Source: Solirubrobacter deserti (GTDB lineage Bacteria > Actinomycetota > Thermoleophilia > Solirubrobacterales > Solirubrobacteraceae). Taken from it: a DNA stretch of 64,000 nucleotides. This document shows positions 17,973-25,266 of this stretch, in pieces. The stretch is from NCBI RefSeq assembly GCF_027587175.1, contig NZ_JAPCID010000008.1, positions 124,001-188,000 on the forward strand, in the 5' to 3' direction. Positions within the stretch are counted from its first letter, which is position 1, and the number at the start of each line of letters is the position of its first letter. The position numbers and the translations under genes are program-made. Under the pieces are notes generated by a model that did no database searches, had not been told where the DNA came from, and saw only the letters and a list, made by a program, of their open reading frames with translations.

Positions 17973-19388
17973 GTGGAGGGTGAGAAGACCGAGACCACGG
18001 CCGGACCCGCCACTGCGATCGCGGCGCCCGCCGCCGTCCCGGATCGAGCGCCGGAGGTCGGCGCGGCCCTGCGCGCGCCGTCCGTCGGGCCGATGGGCGT
18101 GGCGAATGTGCTCGCCCTGCAGCGCACCGCCGGGAACGCCGCCATCGCTCGCGCGATCGCCACCGGCGCGATCCGTCCGGCCGCGCCGCAGCTCATGCGC
18201 CAGCCAGCGGCCGCTCCTGCCCCCGCGCCCGACGCCGCCAAGGACGCGGACCGCAAGAAGGAAGCCGAGCGGTTGCGCGGTCACATCGAGCGGCTCAACG
18301 GAGTGGCCGCCGCCGCCACCTCCGCGCACGGCGCGCTGCGATCCGCGACCACCAGCTCGCTGGCGAGCGTGGACGCGATCGCGTCGACCTTCTCCGAGGC
18401 GACCGAGCACTTCCGCATGGCGTACGGGTCCCATCAGCGGGTGGTGGCGCGGGCCGAGCAGGCCGCCGCCGAGGCGGGCGCGATCCGCGACGCGATCCTG
18501 GGCGTCGCGATCGGCGTGGTGGCGGCGTTCAAGGTCGTCCCGATCATCGAGGCGATGACGGCCCGCAAGCTGCTGGTGGAGACGGGCGGCGAGCTGGCGG
18601 AGCTGGGGATCTCGAAGGGCCTGGACGCGGGTGCCGAAGCGGTCGGGGGCGAGCAGGCGAGCCCGCCTTCCTTGACGCCGGAGGCGATGGAGCTCGAGCA
18701 GGCCCGTGAGCTGGTCGCGCTGTATCGGGATCTCGCGAAGCTGCAGACCGGTCCGGACGCAGCCTCGATCGCGCTGGCCTGCAAGGACGTGATCATCGAG
18801 ATCGAGCGCTACGAGGACGGGCGCAGCCGCTTCTCGGCGGCGAAGATCGACCGCTTCGTCTCCGCGCTGGCCGAGAAGGAGAAGCAGGCCGGCGAGGTCA
18901 AGGAGAAGTCGGCGGCGTTCCAGAAGGAGGTCGCGGCGAAGCTGCGCGAGGTGCGCGGCAAGAACAAGGTCTCCGGGCCGCGCGACATGCTCGAGGACAT
19001 CTGGACGCAGTGGCTCGCCGGCGGCGGCAACCCGTATCACCCGATCATCGCCAAGGAGCTGATCGAGCTCGGGATCCTGTCGAAGGAAGGCGAGTTCGCC
19101 GACCTGCAGTACCGCAAGAGCGACGTGCTGACCGACGACGCCGCGATGGCTGCGTCGGTGCGCGCGATGCGCGGCAAGACCGGGGTGGCGCACACCGACC
19201 TCAAGCCGGGTGGCAAGGTCGAGGTCGAGGGGCAGCTCTGGCAGGCGGTCTCGACGTCGGAAATCACCGCCGGGACGGCGGTTCGGGTGAGTGGCGTGTC
19301 ACGGCCGGACGAGCGGCTCGCGGGGCACGGCAATTGGGTGGCGAGCCAGACGACGATCACCTTGACCGTGACGTCGGACGCCGACTAG
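17973..19388 (+). CDS. Protein with LALQRTAGNAA peptide and NfeD-like C-terminus
   Basis: A 471-residue product from a GTG start. Residues 1-40 are Ala/Pro-rich and disordered. VLALQRTAGNAA lies at 46-57. Peptides of this type recur, to my knowledge, near the N-termini of many actinobacterial proteins, including DUF4157 proteins linked to extracellular contractile injection systems. Then come a disordered stretch, helical coiled coils (90-160), a hydrophobic segment (about 165-185) and charged helices to about 330. The last 70 residues (400 onward) resemble the OB-fold end of NfeD proteins: GKTGVAHTDLKPGGKVEVEG then AGTAVRVSGV. The same peptide occurs in the gene at 29549. No injection-system structural gene is in the window. 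Role unknown; cargo or membrane-linked stress protein are both possible. Confidence 0.7.
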   Translation: MEGEKTETTAGPATAIAAPAAVPDRAPEVGAALRAPSVGPMGVANVLALQRTAGNAAIARAIATGAIRPAAPQLMRQPAAAPAPAPDAAKDADRKKEAERLRGHIERLNGVAAAATSAHGALRSATTSSLASVDAIASTFSEATEHFRMAYGSHQRVVARAEQAAAEAGAIRDAILGVAIGVVAAFKVVPIIEAMTARKLLVETGGELAELGISKGLDAGAEAVGGEQASPPSLTPEAMELEQARELVALYRDLAKLQTGPDAASIALACKDVIIEIERYEDGRSRFSAAKIDRFVSALAEKEKQAGEVKEKSAAFQKEVAAKLREVRGKNKVSGPRDMLEDIWTQWLAGGGNPYHPIIAKELIELGILSKEGEFADLQYRKSDVLTDDAAMAASVRAMRGKTGVAHTDLKPGGKVEVEGQLWQAVSTSEITAGTAVRVSGVSRPDERLAGHGNWVASQTTITLTVTSDAD

Positions 19389-19401
19389 GGCGCGCCGATG
19401 G

Positions 19402-19797
19402 TCACCGGTCGGTCGAGGCGGCTCGGTCGCGATCCTCGCTGAGCCCGACCTCGAAGAACGCCAGCGCGAGCGCGAGCACCGCCGCGACGCCGACCACGCC
19501 CCAACCGATGGTCTGCGCCACGCCGTCCGTCGTCAGGACGAGCGTGACGCCGGCGAGCGCGACGACGATGACCACCGCCAGGCCGCGAGCGAAGGTGCTG
19601 CTGACGGAGACGTGCCAGGGCCCGACGGCCAGCGTCACGAGCGTGACCGCAAGCACCGCCGCGACGAACAGGCCGAGGCTCGGCCCGCCGAGCGCGAAGG
19701 CGAGGACGATCGGGACGGCCACCGCGAGCGGGTAGCCGATCGCGGCCCACGAGGGAAGGCCTGAACGGGCGGAGCGCGGCGTACGGCTGGTCGGCAT
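19402..19797 (-). CDS. Four-helix membrane protein, unknown function
   Basis: A 131-residue protein with a short basic N-terminus (MPTSRTPRSARSG) and four membrane helices from about residue 18 to 117, then a polar acidic tail. The spacing of helices is regular and almost no polar residue is buried in them apart from WHVSVSSTF between helices 2 and 3. I do not recognise a family. The stop lies 13 bases from the end of the convergent NfeD-like gene. The ATG at 19797 is the natural start. Confidence 0.65.
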   Translation of the reverse strand: MPTSRTPRSARSGLPSWAAIGYPLAVAVPIVLAFALGGPSLGLFVAAVLAVTLVTLAVGPWHVSVSSTFARGLAVVIVVALAGVTLVLTTDGVAQTIGWGVVGVAAVLALALAFFEVGLSEDRDRAASTDR

Positions 19798-19877
19798 GCC
19801 TTCGCGCTACCCCAGCACGAACGCGTGCGACGGAGCCCGTCTGCACGCCGACAGTGAACGCGCGACCAGGCCGCGGG

Positions 19878-20621
19878 TCACGAGGCGCACGTGGAGCCGA
19901 CCGCGAGCAGCTCCTCCAGGGCGTCCCAGGACTCGACGACCTCCGCCGCTCCGGCTTCCAGCAGCGCCGTGGTCCGCTCGGCGCGCTCGTGCTCCTCGAC
20001 GAAGTGCAGGTTGCCGACGACCGGGATGCCGGCCGCGACGGCGGACTGGACGCCGGCCACCGCGTCCTCCACGGCCAGCGCACGCTCGGTCGGCACGCTG
20101 CACTGGTGCGCGGCGAACGCGTACACCGCCGGGTCGGGCTTGCTGGTCGGGATCTCGAGGCTGTCCTCGGCGCTGATGCGCGCGTGCGGCGGGAACAGGT
20201 CGTCGAGCCCCGCGGCCGTGAAGCACGCGGCCAGGCGCGACAGCGCGCTCGAGCTGACGACGGCCAGTTGGTAGCGGTCGCGCAGGCGCCGCAGCGGGCG
20301 TTGGACGCTGAGGTCGGGGGTGAGCACCCGCGACAGGTGTTCGATGACCTCCAGGCGCTCCTGGGCGACGAAGCCGTCCAGCCGCTGGGGTTCGATGGCG
20401 GCGCCGTGCCGCGCGGCGAGCCAGACGGCCGTGGCGCGGAAGTTGCGGCCCATCGCTTCGCGGCGGAGCTCGTCCGGCTCGTAGCGGCGATCGATCCCGA
20501 GCTCGGCGAGCAGGCGGTTCGTCACGCTCGCCGAAGCCTCGAAAGCCGGCTCCTCGGACCGGAACAGGTTGCCGTCGGCATCGCAGAGCAGCACCTCGAC
20601 GGCATTCGGGCTCAGCGTCAT
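19878..20621 (-). CDS. HAD-superfamily phosphatase, polyol-cluster type
   Basis: A 247-residue HAD-IA hydrolase. Motif I is LLCDADGNLF (nucleophile Asp, with Asn where Thr or Val is usual), motif II is VVSSSALSRLA, motif III lies at SKPDPAVYAFAA and motif IV at AVEDAVAGVQSA. A helical cap domain fills residues 20-90. Such enzymes remove phosphate from small sugars or polyol phosphates. Its ATG overlaps the stop of the mannitol-dehydrogenase-family gene (20618-20621), so the two are translationally coupled. A pathway pairing a polyol or sugar-phosphate phosphatase with an NAD-dependent polyol oxidoreductase is likely. The exact substrate is unknown. Confidence 0.85.
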   Translation of the reverse strand: MTLSPNAVEVLLCDADGNLFRSEEPAFEASASVTNRLLAELGIDRRYEPDELRREAMGRNFRATAVWLAARHGAAIEPQRLDGFVAQERLEVIEHLSRVLTPDLSVQRPLRRLRDRYQLAVVSSSALSRLAACFTAAGLDDLFPPHARISAEDSLEIPTSKPDPAVYAFAAHQCSVPTERALAVEDAVAGVQSAVAAGIPVVGNLHFVEEHERAERTTALLEAGAAEVVESWDALEELLAVGSTCAS

Positions 20622-22045
20622 GCGGCCACTTTCCGATCGTGGACGGACAGGCGGTCGGCCAGCGCGGCACGCGCGCCGTGGGTGTCGAGCGAGCGCAGAT
20701 CGCGCTCGACGGCGAGCGCGAACGCGGCGTCGTCGGCGAGCGCGCCGAACACGTCCCGCTCGGCGAGCACAGGGCGGGGGTCGGCGCCGCCGCGGCGCGC
20801 GAGCGCGCGCAGCCGCTCAGCCCGCGGGTCCTCGATCGCGAACCCCTCGCCGCGCTCGTCGGCGCCGCGCAGATAGCGCAGCCATCCGGCCACCGCGAAC
20901 GTCAGCAGCGGATGCGGCCGGCCGCCGTCCCGGGCCTCGGCGATCGAGCTCAGCACGTGTAAGGGCAACTTGGCGGAGAGGTTGCGGCACAGCCGGCCGA
21001 GGTCGTCGGCCAGCGCCGGGTTCGCGAGCCGCGCGAGCAGCGTGTTCCGGTACGTCGCCGGGTTGATGCCGTCCACGAGCGGCAGCAGCGGCTGCACCTC
21101 GTCCGCCATCAGCCGCTCGAGGTACGCGCGGAACAACGGGTCGGCCAGCGCCTCGGAGGCGGTCCGGTGCCCGGCGAGGAACCCGAGCGGTCCGAGCGCG
21201 CAGTGGCTGCCGTTGAGCAGGCGGGTCTTGATCAACGCGTAGGGTCGGGCGTCCCGCACGAACCGGACGCCCACCTGGTCGAGCGGCGGTCGGCCGTCGG
21301 CGAACTCGTCCTCGATCACCCACTGCGAGAACGGCTCGGTCATCACCGGCCAGCGGTCGTCGACACCGAACTGCTGCGCCAGCCGCTCCCGGTCCGCGGG
21401 CGTCGTCTTGGGCGTGATGCGGTCGACCACGCTGCTCGGGAACGCGCCTTCGGTCGCGATCCAGTCCGCGAGGCCCTCGTCGCGCTTGCGCGCGCAGGCC
21501 AGGACGGCCTCGCGAGCGAGCGCGCCGTTGTCGGGCAGGTTGTCGCAGGAGAGCACGGTGAACGGCGGGAGCCCGTCGCGGCGGCGGCGTGCGAGCGCCT
21601 CCACGAGGAGCACGAGGGCTTCCGGGTCCTCGCCCGCGTAGCCGTGGGCCGTGATGGTCAAGGTGACCAGCCGGGTGCGGGCGTCGGCCAGCGTCGCGAC
21701 CACGCCTCCCGACTCCTCGGGCGCGAACAGGTAGCGGCGGATCACGCCGACGACGCGCGCCTGATCGCTCGCCCCGCCGCGGGTGACGACCGTGTACAGG
21801 CCGTCCTGCGGCGTCAGCGCCTCGCGCATCTCGGGCCGGTGCAGGCCGACGCCGACCAGGCCCCAGGCCGTCGTGATGCGGCGCTCGGCGAGCTCGTCGA
21901 AGTACAGCGCCTGGTGGGAGCGATGGAAGGAGCCGACGCTGATGTGCACCACGGACGGCGTCAGCGCGGTCCGGTCATAGGTCGGCACGGTCACGCGCAG
22001 CGCATGCTGCCCGAGCGACCCGGTGTTCAGTGGCGCGATTAGCAC
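20618..22045 (-). CDS. Mannitol-dehydrogenase-family oxidoreductase (copy 1)
   Basis: About 475 residues of the polyol-specific long-chain dehydrogenase family (mannitol 2-dehydrogenase, arabinitol dehydrogenase, fructuronate reductase), which interconvert a polyol and a ketose with NAD(P). The N-terminal block HISVGSFHRSHQALYFDEL and the catalytic Lys/Asn/His region ALIKTRLLNGSHCALG are intact. WVIEDEFADGRPPLDQVGV is another family block. The frame is open to a GTG at 22069, but a GTG at 22045 has GGGGG eight bases upstream and gives the usual 20-odd residues before PTYDR, so I use it. The HAD gene is coupled downstream. A paralogue lies at 25267-26751, so two related enzymes serve this region. 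Confidence 0.88.
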   Translation of the reverse strand: MLIAPLNTGSLGQHALRVTVPTYDRTALTPSVVHISVGSFHRSHQALYFDELAERRITTAWGLVGVGLHRPEMREALTPQDGLYTVVTRGGASDQARVVGVIRRYLFAPEESGGVVATLADARTRLVTLTITAHGYAGEDPEALVLLVEALARRRRDGLPPFTVLSCDNLPDNGALAREAVLACARKRDEGLADWIATEGAFPSSVVDRITPKTTPADRERLAQQFGVDDRWPVMTEPFSQWVIEDEFADGRPPLDQVGVRFVRDARPYALIKTRLLNGSHCALGPLGFLAGHRTASEALADPLFRAYLERLMADEVQPLLPLVDGINPATYRNTLLARLANPALADDLGRLCRNLSAKLPLHVLSSIAEARDGGRPHPLLTFAVAGWLRYLRGADERGEGFAIEDPRAERLRALARRGGADPRPVLAERDVFGALADDAAFALAVERDLRSLDTHGARAALADRLSVHDRKVAA

Positions 22046-22074
22046 GACGCACCCCCGTGGTAGGTGCACTCAGG

Positions 22075-23145
22075 ATGCGTTTCGTCTACAACAGCTTCGC
22101 CGGTCGCTTCTCGGACAGTCCGCGGACCATCTTCGAGGCGCTGGGGCCGGAGCACGAGCACCTCTGGCTCGCCGACCCGGTCCACCGCAGCTCGTTCCCG
22201 GAAGGCGTGCAAACGGTCGATCTCGGGTCGGCGGAGAGCATCGCCGCGCTCCAGTCCGCCGATGTCGTCGTGGCCAACACGCACACCGAGGTCGAGTGGA
22301 CCAAGCCGGCCGGCACCGTGTACCTGCAGACCTGGCACGGCACGCCGCTCAAGCGGATCCACTGGGACGTGCTGTGGGCACCGGAAGGCCGCCTCGAGCG
22401 CCTGCAGCGCGACGTCGACCGCTGGGACCTGCTGGTCTCGCCCAACCACGCCAGCACGCCGCTGCTGCGGCAGGCCTTCCGCTTCGAGGGCGAGGTGCTC
22501 GAGACGGGCTATCCCCGCAACGACATCCTCAGCTCGCCCGGCCGTGACGCCGTCCGTGCTCGCGTGCGCGAGCAGCTCGGCATCCCCGACGGCGCGCGCG
22601 CCGTCCTGTACGCGCCGACGTGGCGTGACGACTTCGTCTTCAGCGGTGGCGCCGCCCCCGTGGAGCTGGCCCTCGAGGTCGAGCGCGCGCTCGACGCGCT
22701 CGGCGAGGACCATTTCCTGCTGCTGCGCCTGCACTACATGCTCACGGGCCGGCTGGCGCCGATCGACCATCCGGGCGTCCGTGACGTCTCCGCGCATCCC
22801 GACGTGAGCGAGCTCTACCTCGCCGCCGACGTGCTCGTGACGGACTACTCGTCGGTGATGTTCGACTTCGCCGTGACCGGCAAGCCGCAGCTGTTCTTCA
22901 CCTACGACCTCGCCGCCTATCGCGACAACCTGCGCGGCTTCTACTTCGACTTCGGGCCGGTCGCGCCCGGCCCGCTGCTCGAGACCACCGACGAGCTCGT
23001 CGCTGCCCTGCGAGGGCTCGACCAGGTGACTGCGGACTATCAGGACCGGTACGTGGCGTTCCAGGAGCGCTTCTCTCATCTCGAGGACGGCGCTGCGACG
23101 GAACGGGTGATCGAGCGCGTGCTCGGCACCGCCACGGGGCGGTAG
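22075..23145 (+). CDS. CDP-glycerol:poly(glycerophosphate) glycerophosphotransferase
   Basis: A 356-residue Glyphos_transf-type enzyme of the TagB/TagF group, which moves glycerol phosphate from CDP-glycerol onto a growing surface polymer. Family blocks are clear: LQTWHGTPLKRI near residue 90, VSPNHASTPLLRQAF, YPRNDIL, VLYAPTWRDDF, and the late LAADVLVTDYSSVMFDFAV then PQLFFTYDLAAYRDNLRGFYFDF. It lacks the extra N-terminal glycosyltransferase part of long TagF proteins. The ATG at 22075 gives the family-typical MRFVYNSFAGRFSDSP. It is divergent from the mannitol-dehydrogenase gene, with about 29 bases between starts, and its last 70 bases overlap the end of the convergent sn-glycerol-1-phosphate dehydrogenase gene. 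Confidence 0.92.
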   Translation: MRFVYNSFAGRFSDSPRTIFEALGPEHEHLWLADPVHRSSFPEGVQTVDLGSAESIAALQSADVVVANTHTEVEWTKPAGTVYLQTWHGTPLKRIHWDVLWAPEGRLERLQRDVDRWDLLVSPNHASTPLLRQAFRFEGEVLETGYPRNDILSSPGRDAVRARVREQLGIPDGARAVLYAPTWRDDFVFSGGAAPVELALEVERALDALGEDHFLLLRLHYMLTGRLAPIDHPGVRDVSAHPDVSELYLAADVLVTDYSSVMFDFAVTGKPQLFFTYDLAAYRDNLRGFYFDFGPVAPGPLLETTDELVAALRGLDQVTADYQDRYVAFQERFSHLEDGAATERVIERVLGTATGR

Positions 23146-24194
23146 CCCATCGCGCCCGCGACGAGCGCTTCAGCCTCCATGCGGTGGCGGAAGCGCTCGT
23201 CGGACAGGATCGTCCAGCGGTCGGGGCGCAGCGCCGGCCCGGCCTGGACGGCGTCCACCAGTTGCGCGGTGGTCAGGCCCACGTCGTCCGGGCGCAGCGG
23301 CAGGCCGAGACGCAGGTAGAGGCTCTGCAGAGCCGGGAGGAGCGCGGAGTTGTGCGCGGCCGCGGCGACCAGGGTGCCGAGGGCGACCTGCTCGCCGTGC
23401 AGGGCGGCGCCGCGCCCGAGGCGGGCGTCCAGCGCGTGGGAGATCAGGTGCTCGGCGCCGCTGCACGGGCGGCTCGTGCCGGAGGCGGCCATGGCGAGAC
23501 CGCTGAGCAGCAGCCCCTGCGCGAGCACTTCGTGCGACGCGCTGGACGTCACCTCGTCGAGCTCCAGCGCCGGCCGCGCCGCGCTCTCGGCGATCATGGC
23601 CGCGTACGCGTCGTACTGCTCGCGCCCTTCGCGGTCCGCGAGCCGCCAGTCCAGGCAGGCGGTCAGGTTGCTCACGAGGTCGCCGACGCCGGCGCGGATG
23701 GTCGCGGGCGGCGCGCTGCCGATCGCCGCGACGTCGACGACGATGCCGCAGGGCATCCGTGCGGAGTGCGTCGCGCGGGCGCCGTCCTTGCCGACCAGCG
23801 AGGCGACGGGCGAGCTGATGCCGTCGTTGGAGACCGCCGTCGGGACGCTCACGAAATCGACGTCCGTGCGGGCCGCCGCGAGCTTGACCGTGTCCAGCAC
23901 GCGGCCGCCGCCGACGGCCACGGCCGCGGTCACGCCCTCCTCGATGATCGTCGACGCGATCGATGCGGCCTGGTCGAGCCGGCCGGCGAGCTGGGAGACG
24001 ACGACGACGCGCACGTCGGCCCGGCGAAGCCCTTCGACGACCGCCTCGGCCAGCATGCGCGACGCTCCGCGGCCGCTGCCGACCAGCACGCAGCGCAGGT
24101 CGAAGTCGTGGTCGGCCAGCAGCGGGCCGACATCCCGCAGGCAGCCCGTGCCGACATGCAGCAGGCGTGGGATCAGGACCTGGCGGGCGCTCAC
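23076..24194 (-). CDS. sn-Glycerol-1-phosphate dehydrogenase (AraM/EgsA type)
   Basis: A 372-residue iron-dependent-alcohol-dehydrogenase-fold enzyme of the glycerol-1-phosphate dehydrogenase family. It reduces dihydroxyacetone phosphate to sn-glycerol-1-phosphate, the isomer used in archaeal lipids and by few bacteria (AraM in Bacillus). Visible blocks are the nucleotide-binding AVGGGRVLDTVKLAA (about 93-107), the family-specific VPTAVSNDGISSPVASL (117-133), and metal ligands in GAEHLISHALD and LHGEQVALG. Its GTG start overlaps the stop of the nucleotidyltransferase (GTGA at 24191-24194). With that enzyme and the CDP-glycerol transferase it suggests a pathway from dihydroxyacetone phosphate to a glycerol-phosphate surface polymer. 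The 3' end overlaps the convergent transferase gene by 70 bases. Confidence 0.9.
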   Translation of the reverse strand: MSARQVLIPRLLHVGTGCLRDVGPLLADHDFDLRCVLVGSGRGASRMLAEAVVEGLRRADVRVVVVSQLAGRLDQAASIASTIIEEGVTAAVAVGGGRVLDTVKLAAARTDVDFVSVPTAVSNDGISSPVASLVGKDGARATHSARMPCGIVVDVAAIGSAPPATIRAGVGDLVSNLTACLDWRLADREGREQYDAYAAMIAESAARPALELDEVTSSASHEVLAQGLLLSGLAMAASGTSRPCSGAEHLISHALDARLGRGAALHGEQVALGTLVAAAAHNSALLPALQSLYLRLGLPLRPDDVGLTTAQLVDAVQAGPALRPDRWTILSDERFRHRMEAEALVAGAMGYRPVAVPSTRSITRSVAAPSSR

Positions 24195-24937
24195 GCCGCC
24201 GCTCCTAACGCTTCGGCGGCGGACAGGTCCCGGTCGTCGTCGATCTCGACCCAGCCGCCGGAGCGCACGGGCCACACGCGCCAGGGCACGCCTTCGCCCG
24301 CGCCGCGACCGATCGCACCTTCGTACCACTCGTTCTCGCACGCCGGGTCGGCCGTGAACGCCTCCAGCTGGTCCCGGAAGGCGCGCAACGTCGCGCCCTG
24401 CGCCATCAGCATCCCGACGTACTCGCCGGCGGGGGCGTCGATGCCGACCTTGCCGATCTTGGCGATCGTGCCGTCGGCGCGCAGCTCGACCTTCATGGAC
24501 TCGTCGGTGACGCGCTGCTCGAGGTCGACGGCCATCAGCCCGTCGTCCCGCGGGCCGCTCAGGAACGAGGCGATCTGCTCGGGGTCGATCAGCAGGTCGG
24601 CGTTGAGGATCGCCACGGGGCCGTCCTGCGGGAGCTCGCGCAGGGCCAGCAGCACGGACCACCAGTTGTTGCGCGTCTCGAACTGCGGGTTGCGGATCAC
24701 GCGCACGCTGCCGTCGAGCGTGTCCTCGATCACCTCGGCGGCATGGCCGACGACCACCGACACCGAAGCGACGGCCTCGCCGGCTGCGCGTATACCGGCG
24801 AGCTGACGGTCGGCCAGCGTGCGGGCGCCGACGCGCAGCAGCCACTTCGGTGTGGCGTCGCCCAGCGCGCCGAGCCGGCTACCACGGCCGGCCGCGAGCA
24901 CGACCACATGAACAGGGCCAACAACAGATGAGCGCAC
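24191..24937 (-). CDS. MobA-like sugar/polyol-phosphate nucleotidyltransferase
   Basis: A 248-residue NTP_transf_3 protein that joins a nucleotide to a phosphorylated small molecule. The nucleotide-binding loop VVVLAAGRGSRLG is at the N-terminus, TPKWLLRVG follows, and the metal-binding LNADLLIDPE lies near residue 115. A late GGWVEIDDDRDLSAAE is typical of LicC-like and glycerol-phosphate cytidylyltransferase-like enzymes. Coupling to the glycerol-1-phosphate dehydrogenase suggests that its substrate is sn-glycerol-1-phosphate and its product CDP-glycerol (or the 1-isomer). That is inference from context; the sequence alone does not prove CTP use. The GTG at 24937 is the only suitable start. 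Confidence 0.85.
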   Translation of the reverse strand: MRSSVVGPVHVVVLAAGRGSRLGALGDATPKWLLRVGARTLADRQLAGIRAAGEAVASVSVVVGHAAEVIEDTLDGSVRVIRNPQFETRNNWWSVLLALRELPQDGPVAILNADLLIDPEQIASFLSGPRDDGLMAVDLEQRVTDESMKVELRADGTIAKIGKVGIDAPAGEYVGMLMAQGATLRAFRDQLEAFTADPACENEWYEGAIGRGAGEGVPWRVWPVRSGGWVEIDDDRDLSAAEALGAAA

Positions 24938-25266
24938 GAGAGGACTCCGGATCGAGAAAGACGAGCCGAGTCCGGCAGCGCGCTCGGCTTGCGCTCGCGT
25001 GCCGTCCTTCGGAAGTGGATCCGTCCTGTCCAGATGTGAACCGGTGGTGAACGCTCGGTGTACGAGCGACGACCGCGGCTCACCGTCACCTGGATGACTC
25101 CGCGGTGCCAGGTTGGCCTCCGAAAGCGCGTGCGTGCAGGGATTTCGGAGGCGACGCGGTGCGTGTCATCGCCACCGCGAGCGGCCAGCGCGGCGCGCGC
25201 GTCGGCCAGCGGGTCACGGTCGGTGGGCGTGACGCGGTCCCGCTGCGGTCTCTACGGTGGCACGCG
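24938..25266. other. Divergent promoter region of the glycerol-phosphate and polyol genes
   Basis: A 329-base gap between the nucleotidyltransferase (leftward) and the second mannitol-dehydrogenase gene (rightward). No convincing gene lies in it. It contains a strong inverted repeat at 25116-25152, listed separately. Promoters for both directions must lie here, but I cannot pick out clear -35/-10 pairs in this GC-rich sequence. Confidence 0.5.
25116..25152. promoter_or_regulatory. 10-bp perfect inverted repeat, possible operator
   Basis: GCCTCCGAAA at 25116-25125 is mirrored exactly by TTTCGGAGGC at 25143-25152, with 17 bases between. It lies about 115 bases before the second mannitol-dehydrogenase gene and could be a regulator site or an mRNA hairpin. 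Confidence 0.45.
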
